Assembly (NCBI GenBank): GCA_002746305.1
Contig: NVWV01000003.1
Coordinates: 15,999 to 79,998 of the forward strand
Source of the DNA: Bacteroidota bacterium
GTDB taxonomy: Bacteria > Bacteroidota > Bacteroidia > NS11-12g > UBA9320
Direction: 5' to 3'
DNA length: 64,000 nt
The position numbers were made by a program, and so were the translations under genes. Position 1 is the first letter of the stretch. Every line of letters starts with the position of its first letter. This document shows positions 56,553 to 64,000 of this stretch, piece by piece. A model generated the notes under the pieces. It was not told the DNA's origin. It saw only the letters and a list, made by a program, of their open reading frames with translations, and made no database searches.

Positions 56553-57497
56553 CTATACCGAAACCAGAGTGGTTTTATAAGTATAGGTTTCCGTTTTTCC
56601 ATTTACTTCAACATTGCTTATGGTAATGGTATATTCCATATCATTCTGTACGCCTTGAGGAACCCACACGATAGTGTCTTCCCCGAAGCCTGTCAAGAAA
56701 TTTTCCATGGATAAATCTATATTGTTTCCGTTAACATCCTTTATTGAAACGACTGCATTTTCATAGTTAGCACCACCAACAACTGAAAAAGACCATCTTT
56801 TAAAATTAAACGCGGATGGACAAAATCCTTGTGGTGGCCAGGCTATAAATTCAGGAGCATTTGCTGCCGATTTGCTATCAATAACCCATAAAGCCATATG
56901 CTTATTGGTGGAGCCATGTCCAAACACATTACCCTTAGGTGATAATATTAATCTTCGATGTCCTGCAAAATAATTTCCTGATCCATCGTCACGCATTTGG
57001 CTGAACAATCCAGCCGTGGTGTGGCCCCATGCCAAATTAGAACGAAGAGCTCCTTCTGCTCCATTAGCCGTATAACAGTTCCATGAACTGGGGGGTTGGT
57101 GGTTTAAGGCATTATTTGCTGTCATCATAAAAGCTGCTTCTTGGCATTTTTGGTTTCTAGTTGCTTCAAAAGTCACTGTTCCTGGTAGTCCAACTAATTT
57201 TCTATAGTAATTGATCAGAGTAAGTACTTTCTGATTCGTTGCTGCAGAAATGCTTCCTGCATTACAATTAGCAAGATCACCATCCTCCCATACCGACAAT
57301 GAAGGATTAATAAAGTTGGCTAAGTACACGTCTTGGTAGTCCATTAGAACTTGTTCTTTATTACTACTTCCATTACCCGAACCAGTTCCCCCCGGAGGGG
57401 TATTTGGACTAGTATTTTCGCCTTCTTTACAGCCTCCGGCCACCGTTAATATGATAACTACTAGAGTTATATTTCTTTTTATTGTATTCATTCTCAT
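56553..57497 (-). CDS. CAP-domain (SCP/PR-1-like) lipoprotein
   Basis: 314 residues with a lipobox at about Cys23 (TVAGGC) and a Pro/Gly/Ser linker to residue 50. Residues about 75-210 resemble the CAP/SCP superfamily: LTLINYYRKLVGLPG, CQEAAFMMTANNALNHQPPSSW, the segment NLAWGHTTAG, then HRRLILSP and the GHGSTNKHMALWVID region. A C-terminal beta-sandwich follows (Ig-like, VVGGANYENAVVSI). CAP proteins of bacteria are mostly of unknown function; some bind lipids or cleave proteins. The likely place is the outer membrane. Confidence 0.75.
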   Translation of the reverse strand: MRMNTIKRNITLVVIILTVAGGCKEGENTSPNTPPGGTGSGNGSSNKEQVLMDYQDVYLANFINPSLSVWEDGDLANCNAGSISAATNQKVLTLINYYRKLVGLPGTVTFEATRNQKCQEAAFMMTANNALNHQPPSSWNCYTANGAEGALRSNLAWGHTTAGLFSQMRDDGSGNYFAGHRRLILSPKGNVFGHGSTNKHMALWVIDSKSAANAPEFIAWPPQGFCPSAFNFKRWSFSVVGGANYENAVVSIKDVNGNNIDLSMENFLTGFGEDTIVWVPQGVQNDMEYTITISNVEVNGKTETYTYKTTLVSV

Positions 57498-57501
57498 GGT
57501 T

Positions 57502-57714
57502 TTAATGGTATTTATTTATAGATGAAATATCATTCTTTGAGGTTGCCTCAGATTTGAATAGTAATTCAAAGTAGCCCGTAGGAGCCCTAGGCTCCACTGC
57601 AATACTCAAAGTAGCTTTGGCATAATCTTCTTTTTTATCTATTCTAATCTGTTCAGTGTCTATACCTTCTTTCTTAAGCATTTTTTTAGGGTTCTGTCGC
57701 ATTAATCTAGGCAA
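57502..57714 (-). CDS. short doubtful ORF upstream of the CAP gene
   Basis: 70 codons ending just before the CAP gene. The sequence is charged and shows no domain; part of it overlaps a short palindromic repeat (TAGCCCGTAGGAG at 57572-57584). It may be a remnant or not a gene. Confidence 0.2.
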   Translation of the reverse strand: MPRLMRQNPKKMLKKEGIDTEQIRIDKKEDYAKATLSIAVEPRAPTGYFELLFKSEATSKNDISSINKYH

Positions 57715-57852
57715 ACTAAAATCTTAGAAATTTTGTTTTAGAAAAAAAGACAAGAAGTGCTCCTGATTGTTTGCCCAGCAGTGATTACAGGGCATAAAAC
57801 ATTCAAAAGATTTAGGAGGCTATTCTCGAAGTACTAGGATTGTCAGTGTTGT

Positions 57853-58905
57853 CTACTCAAATAAAGGAGGAGTTTCAGTTATGTTTGTTAATGGTACTCT
57901 TGTTACTAACGGAATGAATCCATTTCTATAGGCATTAATGTAGGTTTGTTTAGCATTAGTTTCGGAAATACAATAATCCACACTAAAAACAGGGATACCC
58001 AAATCCAAATATTTTGCGTTTTGAGTAATCCTATTTGCAGTGGAGTAATCTGAGGCATGTCTATCTCCACCTGACAAATCTCCAGCATTAGGGTTATCCC
58101 AAAGTACATCACCTTCACCATAAAACCATGTATCTTCAGTCGCTAAGGCATCAATAATTGAAATATACCTATTTGGATCTTCATCTAATAAATAAGGTGC
58201 ATTTTGTGACACCACTAAAAAATTTGGATTAATACTTCTGCCCGTTGTTCTTATTCCCTCAATAAAGTTCATCATTTCCTTTTCTGGATCTACTCCTTCT
58301 TGAGATGCCGTTTCACGAACTTTATCATCATCATATGCTTCCACCCAATCTAAATAAACACCGTCAAATCCAAAATCTGCTAATTGCTTAATTATTCCAT
58401 TAACTCCTAGCCAAATATCCAACCACCTAGTATCCCAATATGCAACTGGATAGTTACCACTCCAGCCATCAGGATCTATAGTTAATAAGAAATCAGGGGT
58501 GCCAATATCCGTTTCTGTAGGTGCTATCCAACTACTTTCCCAGTAACTTCGGTAATCTTCAGCCTGTCCAATGTCTATATATGCCAATAAAAGACGTTCG
58601 TCTCCATTTGGTTTTTCTTTTAAACTAGATACTAAATACTTCGTATTATAAATATCTGTTTTAAAATTGTGTCCAGGCTCTACAACTAACATATCGTATG
58701 GTGTAGCATCTAATTCATCAATAGTCGCTTTTTCATCTAACCACTGTATTTGATACATCCAGGTAGAAACCTTAATTCCATTAAGAACCGTTGATGTCTT
58801 TACAACGGGTTCTTCAGGCACTACATTACCATCATCTCTACATGAGATTAGAAATAACACTTGGAAAAACATCAGTATTACGTGCTTACTATTTAATTTT
58901 TTCAT
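57853..58905 (-). CDS. GH114 family glycosidase-like lipoprotein (endo-alpha-1,4-polygalactosaminidase type)
   Basis: 350 residues from ATG 58905, chosen over an upstream frame start because it gives a lipoprotein signal with Cys22 (FLISC). The mature part is a TIM barrel of the GH114/TM1410 type (PF03537): STWMYQIQWL, YDMLVVEPGHNF, LLAYIDIGQAEDYRSYWESSW, YWDTRWLDIWL, GFDGVYLDWVEAYDD, FLVVSQNAPYLL and the late SVDYCIS segment. The conserved acids (Asp in YIDIGQAED and in YLDWVEAYDD) are present. Known members cleave polygalactosamine-type polymers; the substrate here is not proven. It follows the Ig-like lipoprotein by 52 bp on the same strand and lies in the mini-locus of the HTCS. Confidence 0.85.
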   Translation of the reverse strand: MKKLNSKHVILMFFQVLFLISCRDDGNVVPEEPVVKTSTVLNGIKVSTWMYQIQWLDEKATIDELDATPYDMLVVEPGHNFKTDIYNTKYLVSSLKEKPNGDERLLLAYIDIGQAEDYRSYWESSWIAPTETDIGTPDFLLTIDPDGWSGNYPVAYWDTRWLDIWLGVNGIIKQLADFGFDGVYLDWVEAYDDDKVRETASQEGVDPEKEMMNFIEGIRTTGRSINPNFLVVSQNAPYLLDEDPNRYISIIDALATEDTWFYGEGDVLWDNPNAGDLSGGDRHASDYSTANRITQNAKYLDLGIPVFSVDYCISETNAKQTYINAYRNGFIPLVTRVPLTNITETPPLFE

Positions 58906-58957
58906 AGTAATTGATTTACTAAACTGCTCTTGTAATTTTAATTGAATTCGTATTATT

Positions 58958-59911
58958 TTAGAAAGTTCGAACTGGTCGTAACATGTATTTTTTTGATTTG
59001 TCGTCTGTACCAATCGTCCCATCTGTCATATTAATATAATATGCTTTATTACTAGACACCTGCGTAGAAGTCCATTGCCTACCTGAATTTCCTGATAAAC
59101 TAAGTTTTGACTTGCTGTCATATATAAGTTTAAGTTCCAGTAATGATGGAAGATAATAGTCCTTGAATTGAGTTCCAGGTGTCAGGCTAGCTAAATATGC
59201 TGCCGTACGATTCCCAGGGCCGGGACATGAATTATTAATTGCAATTGTATTCGTTATCCCTTGTCCAATAGCGGTTCCAGTTCCTGATATAAAAGTCCCT
59301 TGACACCCCCAATCTGTACCTCCTCCTCCTCCACTAGGCAAGGGGAAAACACTAGCACACATACCATGCTTTCCTGAGTTATCTAAATAAAAGACATAAC
59401 CTCCCCTATATCGGTCACCTATCTCAAGGTCCTTCGCATTTGCCTTTATGACTATACCAGAGACATTTAATGGAGATGCGTTACTATCTAAAATTGGAGT
59501 TGCAGTGATTTCTTGTGGGCCAGAATTATTAGGCATATACCAATATAAATCTACTATACCTGACGTGTCTGTTACCCCTTCACCAGGAAGGGGAATTATT
59601 ACAAAATCTTTTCTTAACATTAACTTTGTATTAGGATCGGGACTTGTAAAGCGAACCACAACACCATTCACAGGCATTCCAAATTGATCTAACACCTTAA
59701 CCTTGACACTGAATGAACTTTCAAGTGAAACAGTCTCATTTTGTCCTTCGACAACTAATATTGTAGAGGCCACTGGCACGGTAGAGACCACTGGTTCTGG
59801 AATATCAGAGCTACTTTCTTTTTTACACTGAGATAAGAAAACAATGCAAAATGCAGAAAGCAATAGTGTCTTTGCGAACATTGTTCGACCTGAAAATAGT
59901 TTATTATTCAT
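58958..59911 (-). CDS. lipoprotein with Ig-like (Big-1 type) and Lcl/DUF1566-like domains
   Basis: 317 residues from ATG 59911 (ATG 59881 also possible), lipobox at Cys29 (FLSQC). Residues about 45-150 are an Ig-like domain of the invasin/Big-1 kind (SSFSVKVKVLDQFGMPVNGVVVRFTSP, GVTDTSGIVDLYWYMP). Residues about 165-315 resemble the Lcl/DUF1566 C-terminal fold (YRGGYVFYLDNSGKHGM, DYYLPSLLELKLIYDSK, WTSTQVSSNKAYYINM, MLRPVRTF), which in other proteins binds host or glycan ligands. It probably sits on the outer membrane and may present or bind the substrate of the adjacent GH114 protein. Confidence 0.78.
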   Translation of the reverse strand: MNNKLFSGRTMFAKTLLLSAFCIVFLSQCKKESSSDIPEPVVSTVPVASTILVVEGQNETVSLESSFSVKVKVLDQFGMPVNGVVVRFTSPDPNTKLMLRKDFVIIPLPGEGVTDTSGIVDLYWYMPNNSGPQEITATPILDSNASPLNVSGIVIKANAKDLEIGDRYRGGYVFYLDNSGKHGMCASVFPLPSGGGGGTDWGCQGTFISGTGTAIGQGITNTIAINNSCPGPGNRTAAYLASLTPGTQFKDYYLPSLLELKLIYDSKSKLSLSGNSGRQWTSTQVSSNKAYYINMTDGTIGTDDKSKKYMLRPVRTF

Positions 59912-60028
59912 AGGGTCAAAAGTATTGAGAATACACATTTACAATATGCCTCATATGTAACAAATCATACATAAAATGTAACATTTTTCAAAAAGACAAC
60001 ACCTAGTTTAGGCTTTATACAATGATGT

Positions 60029-63000
60029 TTAACTTTTTTCTTTTCTGAATTCACTTGGGGTCATTCCTTTCTTCTCTTTAAAGCATTTAATAAAATAAGA
60101 GGGAGTATTAAATCCTACTTCATAGGCAACCTCATTTATCGTCATTTCAGATTCTTTCAATAACTTGGTGGAGAGTTTAATCCTCTCTGACCTTAAAAAC
60201 TCCGTAACAGAAAAGCCCATTAAAGACTTTATTTTTCTATGAAGTTGCATTCTGCTCATACCTACTTCTTTACAAAAAATTTCTACATTAAAATCTGGAT
60301 CTATAAGATGCATGTTTAAAGTATTCTGCACATTTTTCATAAATTTTTCATCTGGCCCCGAGATTTTCAAATCTATAGAAAACAGATCTGGTTCACTGCT
60401 AAACAGCAATTGCAGTTTACTCCTAAGCTCAATCAATTTATAGACTCTCACAAGAAGTTTAGTCCTATTAAATGGTTTTGTAATGTATGCATCCGCACCT
60501 ATTTTTAACCCTATAATTTCATTTGTATCACCCGTTTTGGCTGTCAAAAGAATTATTGGAATGTGAGATGTAATTTTATTATTTTTAAGAATAGAACATA
60601 ACTCAAGCCCATCCATTATAGGCATCATTACATCTGATACTATTACATCTGGGATTACTTCAAGTGCCTTTTGCACCCCTTCTTTTCCATTTTGTGCTTC
60701 GATGATTGTGCAGTTTTCTGGGAAGAAACTCTTTATGTAGTTCCGTATATCAACATTATCGTCCACCAGCAAGATGGTTAGAGGTTCTTTCCATTCCAAT
60801 AAAACAGGAATTGATTTTTTCTGCGGTTTTTCAAGCACTCGTGTCAGGTGTTCGTTTACAATAGAGTCATTATTGTTATTAACTTGAGTAATAGGGATCT
60901 TACAAGAAAAAGTAATTTCATCAGCATTTTTTAGTGCAACTTCAATGGTGCCATTACACAATTCTATAAGCTCTTTTACAAGAGATAATCCTATTCCTAA
61001 ACCCTCTGTACTATCCTCTTTTTGATAGAATCTAGTAAATACCTTCCCCAAATCTTCCTTGCCAATATTTTCATTTGAATTGGTAACACTAAATCGAAAT
61101 TCCTCCTCTACTATTTCGGAAAAAACAAAAATATCTCCCCCTTTATTAGTATATTTTACTGCATTTTGTATCAAGTTTGATATAATAGTTTCCAAAATAT
61201 CCTTATCAAACCAACCTACCATATTTTGATCAATATCACTTCTGAGATTGATCTTTCTTTTAGTGACACTGAAAGAAAAGGTGTCCAAAAGTTGAGTGAT
61301 AAAATCACTTATTTCCACATAGGTTATGTTTATTTTTACATTATTGGATTGTACCTTGGATAAATCAAGCAATTGGTTTACCAAATTTAGTAGCCTAGAT
61401 GCATTTCTTTTTATCAAACCAAAAGAGTTTCTTTCTTTATCTGAAAATGAGTTGCCTCTACTTAATAAATCCTCTACTGGACCAGAAATTAATGTTAGTG
61501 GAGTCTTAAATTCATGTGTAATATTCGCATAGAATTTCGATTTCAATTCATCCATTTTTTTAAGCCTATCTGCCTCCTTTAGTAAGAAATTTCGCTTAGC
61601 AAAAGCGTGGATTATAAAATATCCTATTGCCATTAAAAGAGAAAAGAAGAGAATCATAGCAATTCTTGTTTCATACCAAAACGGTCTGATTTCCAAAACA
61701 TATTCTACGGTTTCACATACTCCTTGAGCATTACAAATTTTAAGACTTAAAGTGCTTTTACCTAGCGGGAGTTTTAGAATATTGATTATTCTATTCTTCT
61801 CCATTTTGATCCACCTATCCTGTAACTTATAGAAAAAAGTATTTTCATGGGGTTGGAAAAAAGCCAATGCTCCTACTTCTATAGAAATATGCTTGGTACC
61901 ACTTTTAAATTCAATGTTTTTATCTTCACCAATATCCCCATAATACATTTCTGCTCCACCAGCTCTTACTGATAAGACATAGGGCACAACTCTCTCTTTA
62001 TTCTCAGTTTTTATCCTTTTGCTTAAAATTGCATATCCATCTTTGCAACCTATAATATATTTGTTTTCACTCACAGGAAGAATGGGTCCCATTAATGACA
62101 AACTATTCAAACTGACAGCTATTTTTAAATTCTCATGAGTTAGACTATTTGTATTTAAAATCCCTATGCCATTACCGCCAATTGTCCAAAGCAAGCTGTC
62201 TCCATAGGAATAAACTCCAGAGAAATAGCCGTCAAATTGATGGGAGATGGTATATCCAGACGAGTCATATTTCATATATCCCAATCCCTGAGATTGTCCT
62301 GCCATCCATATTCTGCCTTTCCCATCCTCCTGAATTCCTGTTACGTCTTGGTAATATTTCTGTATTAAACTAGGGTCGAGGCCATAAATCCTATCCTTTT
62401 TTATGTCATACATCATCCTACTTCCTTTAGCAATCCATAATTTATCCTTTGAATCTAAATATACTAAATTCATCCACCAATGATTTTCTGGTTGAATGGC
62501 ATTCATTCTCTTTTTAAATCCTGTAATTTCTCCTGTTTTAAAATTTAATTTAAAAAGCCCTCCAGGCCTAGATGCGAGCCAATAATTTCCACCTTCACCT
62601 TTTTGTATTGAGCTCAACCCAATATTTACTTGCAAAGAAGACAACGTTGATTTCTCTGTTACTGGATCAAAAATCACTATTTTAGTTCCACCCAAAATAA
62701 GGAATTTGCCATTCTCCATTTTAATCATATCATTGGTAGGATAACCAGACCCATTTGTCAATGCAATGGGAGGAATTTTTATTATTTCATGCGTCTCAGC
62801 TTGGAGATCAATTTTATAAATTCCATATCCATTATATCCTAATAAATAGTAATACCCATTGTGTTCAATTATCCTCTTTGAAAGCAAAGGTGGTTGAAAC
62901 ACATTTCTTTCTTTCAACCTGGTGTACATAATAGATACATCTTCCTCTGGACTAAATTTTAGCAAAGTTTTAGCAAATACAAACCATTTTATTCCCCTTG

Positions 63001-64000
63001 AATCACAAAAAGTGACTCCATTTATAATTCCTTTTTCGATCTTGTTCTCATAAGTATGGGAAGCTTCTTGTTTGTTAAGGTTATATTTTATTAACCCTTT
63101 TGTTGTTGTTATCCAAAGTACTGAATCTTCTTGAAAAAAATCAGTTGTAGTCGAAAGAGACACCCATGGAGTCTTATGTGTTATTTTTATTAGGTCGCGT
63201 GATCTTTTATTGTAGACTAGAACTCCCTTTGCCCAAGTACCTATAAAAACCTTTGTCTCAGAAATAAATAACATTCTTACCGAAATGTCCGCTATTGATA
63301 TTATAGATTCTGAATGAATAATTTGATATTCCTCCGTTGATACATTAAAACGAATTAGTCCTCCCTTAGAACCCAACCATAGGATATTCTTATCTACAGG
63401 ATCTTGTTTAATCACATTGATTCTATTTAGCTTATATTCTCTTTCTTGATTTTTATATTCAAAATGAAATTCCTTTCTTTTGTTCTTTTCTAAATCGAAA
63501 CAAACAAACCCTTTTTCAGAATCGTATGAGATCCACAAAAAATTATTTTTTATTAAAGTAAAAGCTTGGATTCTTTTTTTTGGAAAATCAATTTCTGGGT
63601 ATTGATCCTTTATATTTTTAATATTAATATTTGAAATGGAGGTAGAATACATTTCGTTTCCTCCACTAAACCAAATTCTATCGTTTAAGCTATCTAACCA
63701 GATTGCATCCGTTGCTCCTATCTTAATTTCTTTGTTGTTATTATCAATATAATTGATAAAATTAGTGAATTCACTCCCATCAAATCTGGAAATTCCCTTT
63801 TGAGTGCAGAGCCATAAAAATCCAAATTTATCCTCAGTTATAGAACCTATATAGTCAGAAGGGAGACCATTTTCTACAGTATATATTTTTCTATTATCAG
63901 GAGAACAAGGTTCTATTTGACCATATGAAAAAATTGAAAAGAAAAGAAGGAAGAGGAGAAACCCCTTATCCAAAAGAAACCGCTTGAATCCAAAGCATCT
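60029..64000 (-). CDS. hybrid two-component system (HTCS) sensor-regulator, 5' end off the window
   Basis: At least 1314 residues. The N-terminal part (about 25-700) is a periplasmic two-component-regulator propeller (Reg_prop blades: DYIGSITEDKFGFLWLCTQKGISRFDG), then a Y_Y_Y domain (about 680-760), one membrane helix (768-790), HisKA with the phospho-His in NITHEFKTPLTL (about 810-870), HATPase (N-box QNAVKYT, GLGIGLSLV), a receiver (about 1066-1174; VDDNVD, SDVMMPIMDG, TAKTGD, ITKPFN) and a C-terminal AraC helix-turn-helix (1214-1312). HTCS proteins sense glycan fragments and switch on polysaccharide loci. A TTG at 63973 is the only start inside the window, but the frame stays open to the right edge with signal-peptide-like residues, so the true start probably lies beyond 64000. 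Confidence 0.92.
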   Translation of the reverse strand, partial: RCFGFKRFLLDKGFLLFLLFFSIFSYGQIEPCSPDNRKIYTVENGLPSDYIGSITEDKFGFLWLCTQKGISRFDGSEFTNFINYIDNNNKEIKIGATDAIWLDSLNDRIWFSGGNEMYSTSISNINIKNIKDQYPEIDFPKKRIQAFTLIKNNFLWISYDSEKGFVCFDLEKNKRKEFHFEYKNQEREYKLNRINVIKQDPVDKNILWLGSKGGLIRFNVSTEEYQIIHSESIISIADISVRMLFISETKVFIGTWAKGVLVYNKRSRDLIKITHKTPWVSLSTTTDFFQEDSVLWITTTKGLIKYNLNKQEASHTYENKIEKGIINGVTFCDSRGIKWFVFAKTLLKFSPEEDVSIMYTRLKERNVFQPPLLSKRIIEHNGYYYLLGYNGYGIYKIDLQAETHEIIKIPPIALTNGSGYPTNDMIKMENGKFLILGGTKIVIFDPVTEKSTLSSLQVNIGLSSIQKGEGGNYWLASRPGGLFKLNFKTGEITGFKKRMNAIQPENHWWMNLVYLDSKDKLWIAKGSRMMYDIKKDRIYGLDPSLIQKYYQDVTGIQEDGKGRIWMAGQSQGLGYMKYDSSGYTISHQFDGYFSGVYSYGDSLLWTIGGNGIGILNTNSLTHENLKIAVSLNSLSLMGPILPVSENKYIIGCKDGYAILSKRIKTENKERVVPYVLSVRAGGAEMYYGDIGEDKNIEFKSGTKHISIEVGALAFFQPHENTFFYKLQDRWIKMEKNRIINILKLPLGKSTLSLKICNAQGVCETVEYVLEIRPFWYETRIAMILFFSLLMAIGYFIIHAFAKRNFLLKEADRLKKMDELKSKFYANITHEFKTPLTLISGPVEDLLSRGNSFSDKERNSFGLIKRNASRLLNLVNQLLDLSKVQSNNVKINITYVEISDFITQLLDTFSFSVTKRKINLRSDIDQNMVGWFDKDILETIISNLIQNAVKYTNKGGDIFVFSEIVEEEFRFSVTNSNENIGKEDLGKVFTRFYQKEDSTEGLGIGLSLVKELIELCNGTIEVALKNADEITFSCKIPITQVNNNNDSIVNEHLTRVLEKPQKKSIPVLLEWKEPLTILLVDDNVDIRNYIKSFFPENCTIIEAQNGKEGVQKALEVIPDVIVSDVMMPIMDGLELCSILKNNKITSHIPIILLTAKTGDTNEIIGLKIGADAYITKPFNRTKLLVRVYKLIELRSKLQLLFSSEPDLFSIDLKISGPDEKFMKNVQNTLNMHLIDPDFNVEIFCKEVGMSRMQLHRKIKSLMGFSVTEFLRSERIKLSTKLLKESEMTINEVAYEVGFNTPSYFIKCFKEKKGMTPSEFRKEKS

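Noticed and set aside
57690..57720. GGGTTCTGTCGCATTAA, resembling the ends of IS6-type elements
   Set aside because: No matching inverted copy or transposase fragment is nearby, so the similarity is too short to call an insertion sequence.

Overview
The window reads as an AT-rich chromosomal segment of a gliding-type Bacteroidota bacterium, most likely a Cytophagales-like relative. The basis is the many secreted proteins with type IX secretion (T9SS) C-terminal sorting domains (about eight type A, two with CHU_C/type B-like domains), a hybrid two-component sensor (HTCS), Bacteroidota-style giant YD/RHS proteins and a TAnnTTTG-type promoter. No rRNA, tRNA, CRISPR array or intact insertion sequence was seen. 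No T9SS core gene lies in the window, so the cargo must use a machine encoded elsewhere.

Layout. 1-7.2 kb: a small hypothetical gene, a LuxR-type regulator with a degenerate receiver, a secreted FG-GAP-like repeat protein, a frameshifted 3' remnant of nrdA, a bestrophin-like channel and a small lipoprotein. 7.3-12.6 kb: a PKD/CHU_C surface protein facing a secreted protein followed by two tightly coupled cupredoxin genes that look like a multicopper oxidase split in two. 12.7-18.3 kb: an ECF sigma/anti-sigma (SigK/RskA-like) island with two DUF4331 halves, a TPR lipoprotein, an internally deleted TonB-receptor pseudogene and a fasciclin protein. Four copies of one promoter, AAATCC-N16-CGTATAA, occur here: three precede the cargo genes and the fourth drives only a roughly 100-nt unit that ends at a strong terminator, a candidate small RNA. 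18.6-24.5 kb: three T9SS/CHU_C-type secreted proteins plus stubs of a sigma factor and of a TPR sensor kinase.

24.5-48.8 kb is the most unusual part. A divergent outer-membrane barrel protein with a periplasmic coiled coil faces a 21.7-kb operon with almost no intergenic space: an Ig-like exported protein, a lipoprotein, a 2389-residue SpvB/YD-like protein, a small exported protein, a 3764-residue RHS protein and a terminal lipoprotein. The RHS protein carries four copies of a lectin-like beta-sandwich domain and a 300-residue helical block inserted at normally contiguous points of the RHS core. It ends in an unrecognised 310-residue tail after the core, followed 2 bp later by a lipoprotein. 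This is the layout of a polymorphic toxin with an immunity partner, though that function is inferred.

48.9-64 kb: a second FG-GAP-like T9SS protein, another T9SS protein, an NtrC-type regulator without its DNA-binding domain, two genes truncated head-to-head by one deletion, a beta-helix T9SS protein, a CAP-domain lipoprotein, and a minus-strand mini-locus of a GH114 glycosidase, an Ig-like/Lcl-like lipoprotein and an HTCS whose true start probably lies beyond the right edge. Decayed gene remnants (nrdA, TonB receptor, sigma factor, sensor kinase, T9SS tail, beta-barrel) are strikingly frequent for a window with no visible transposase.
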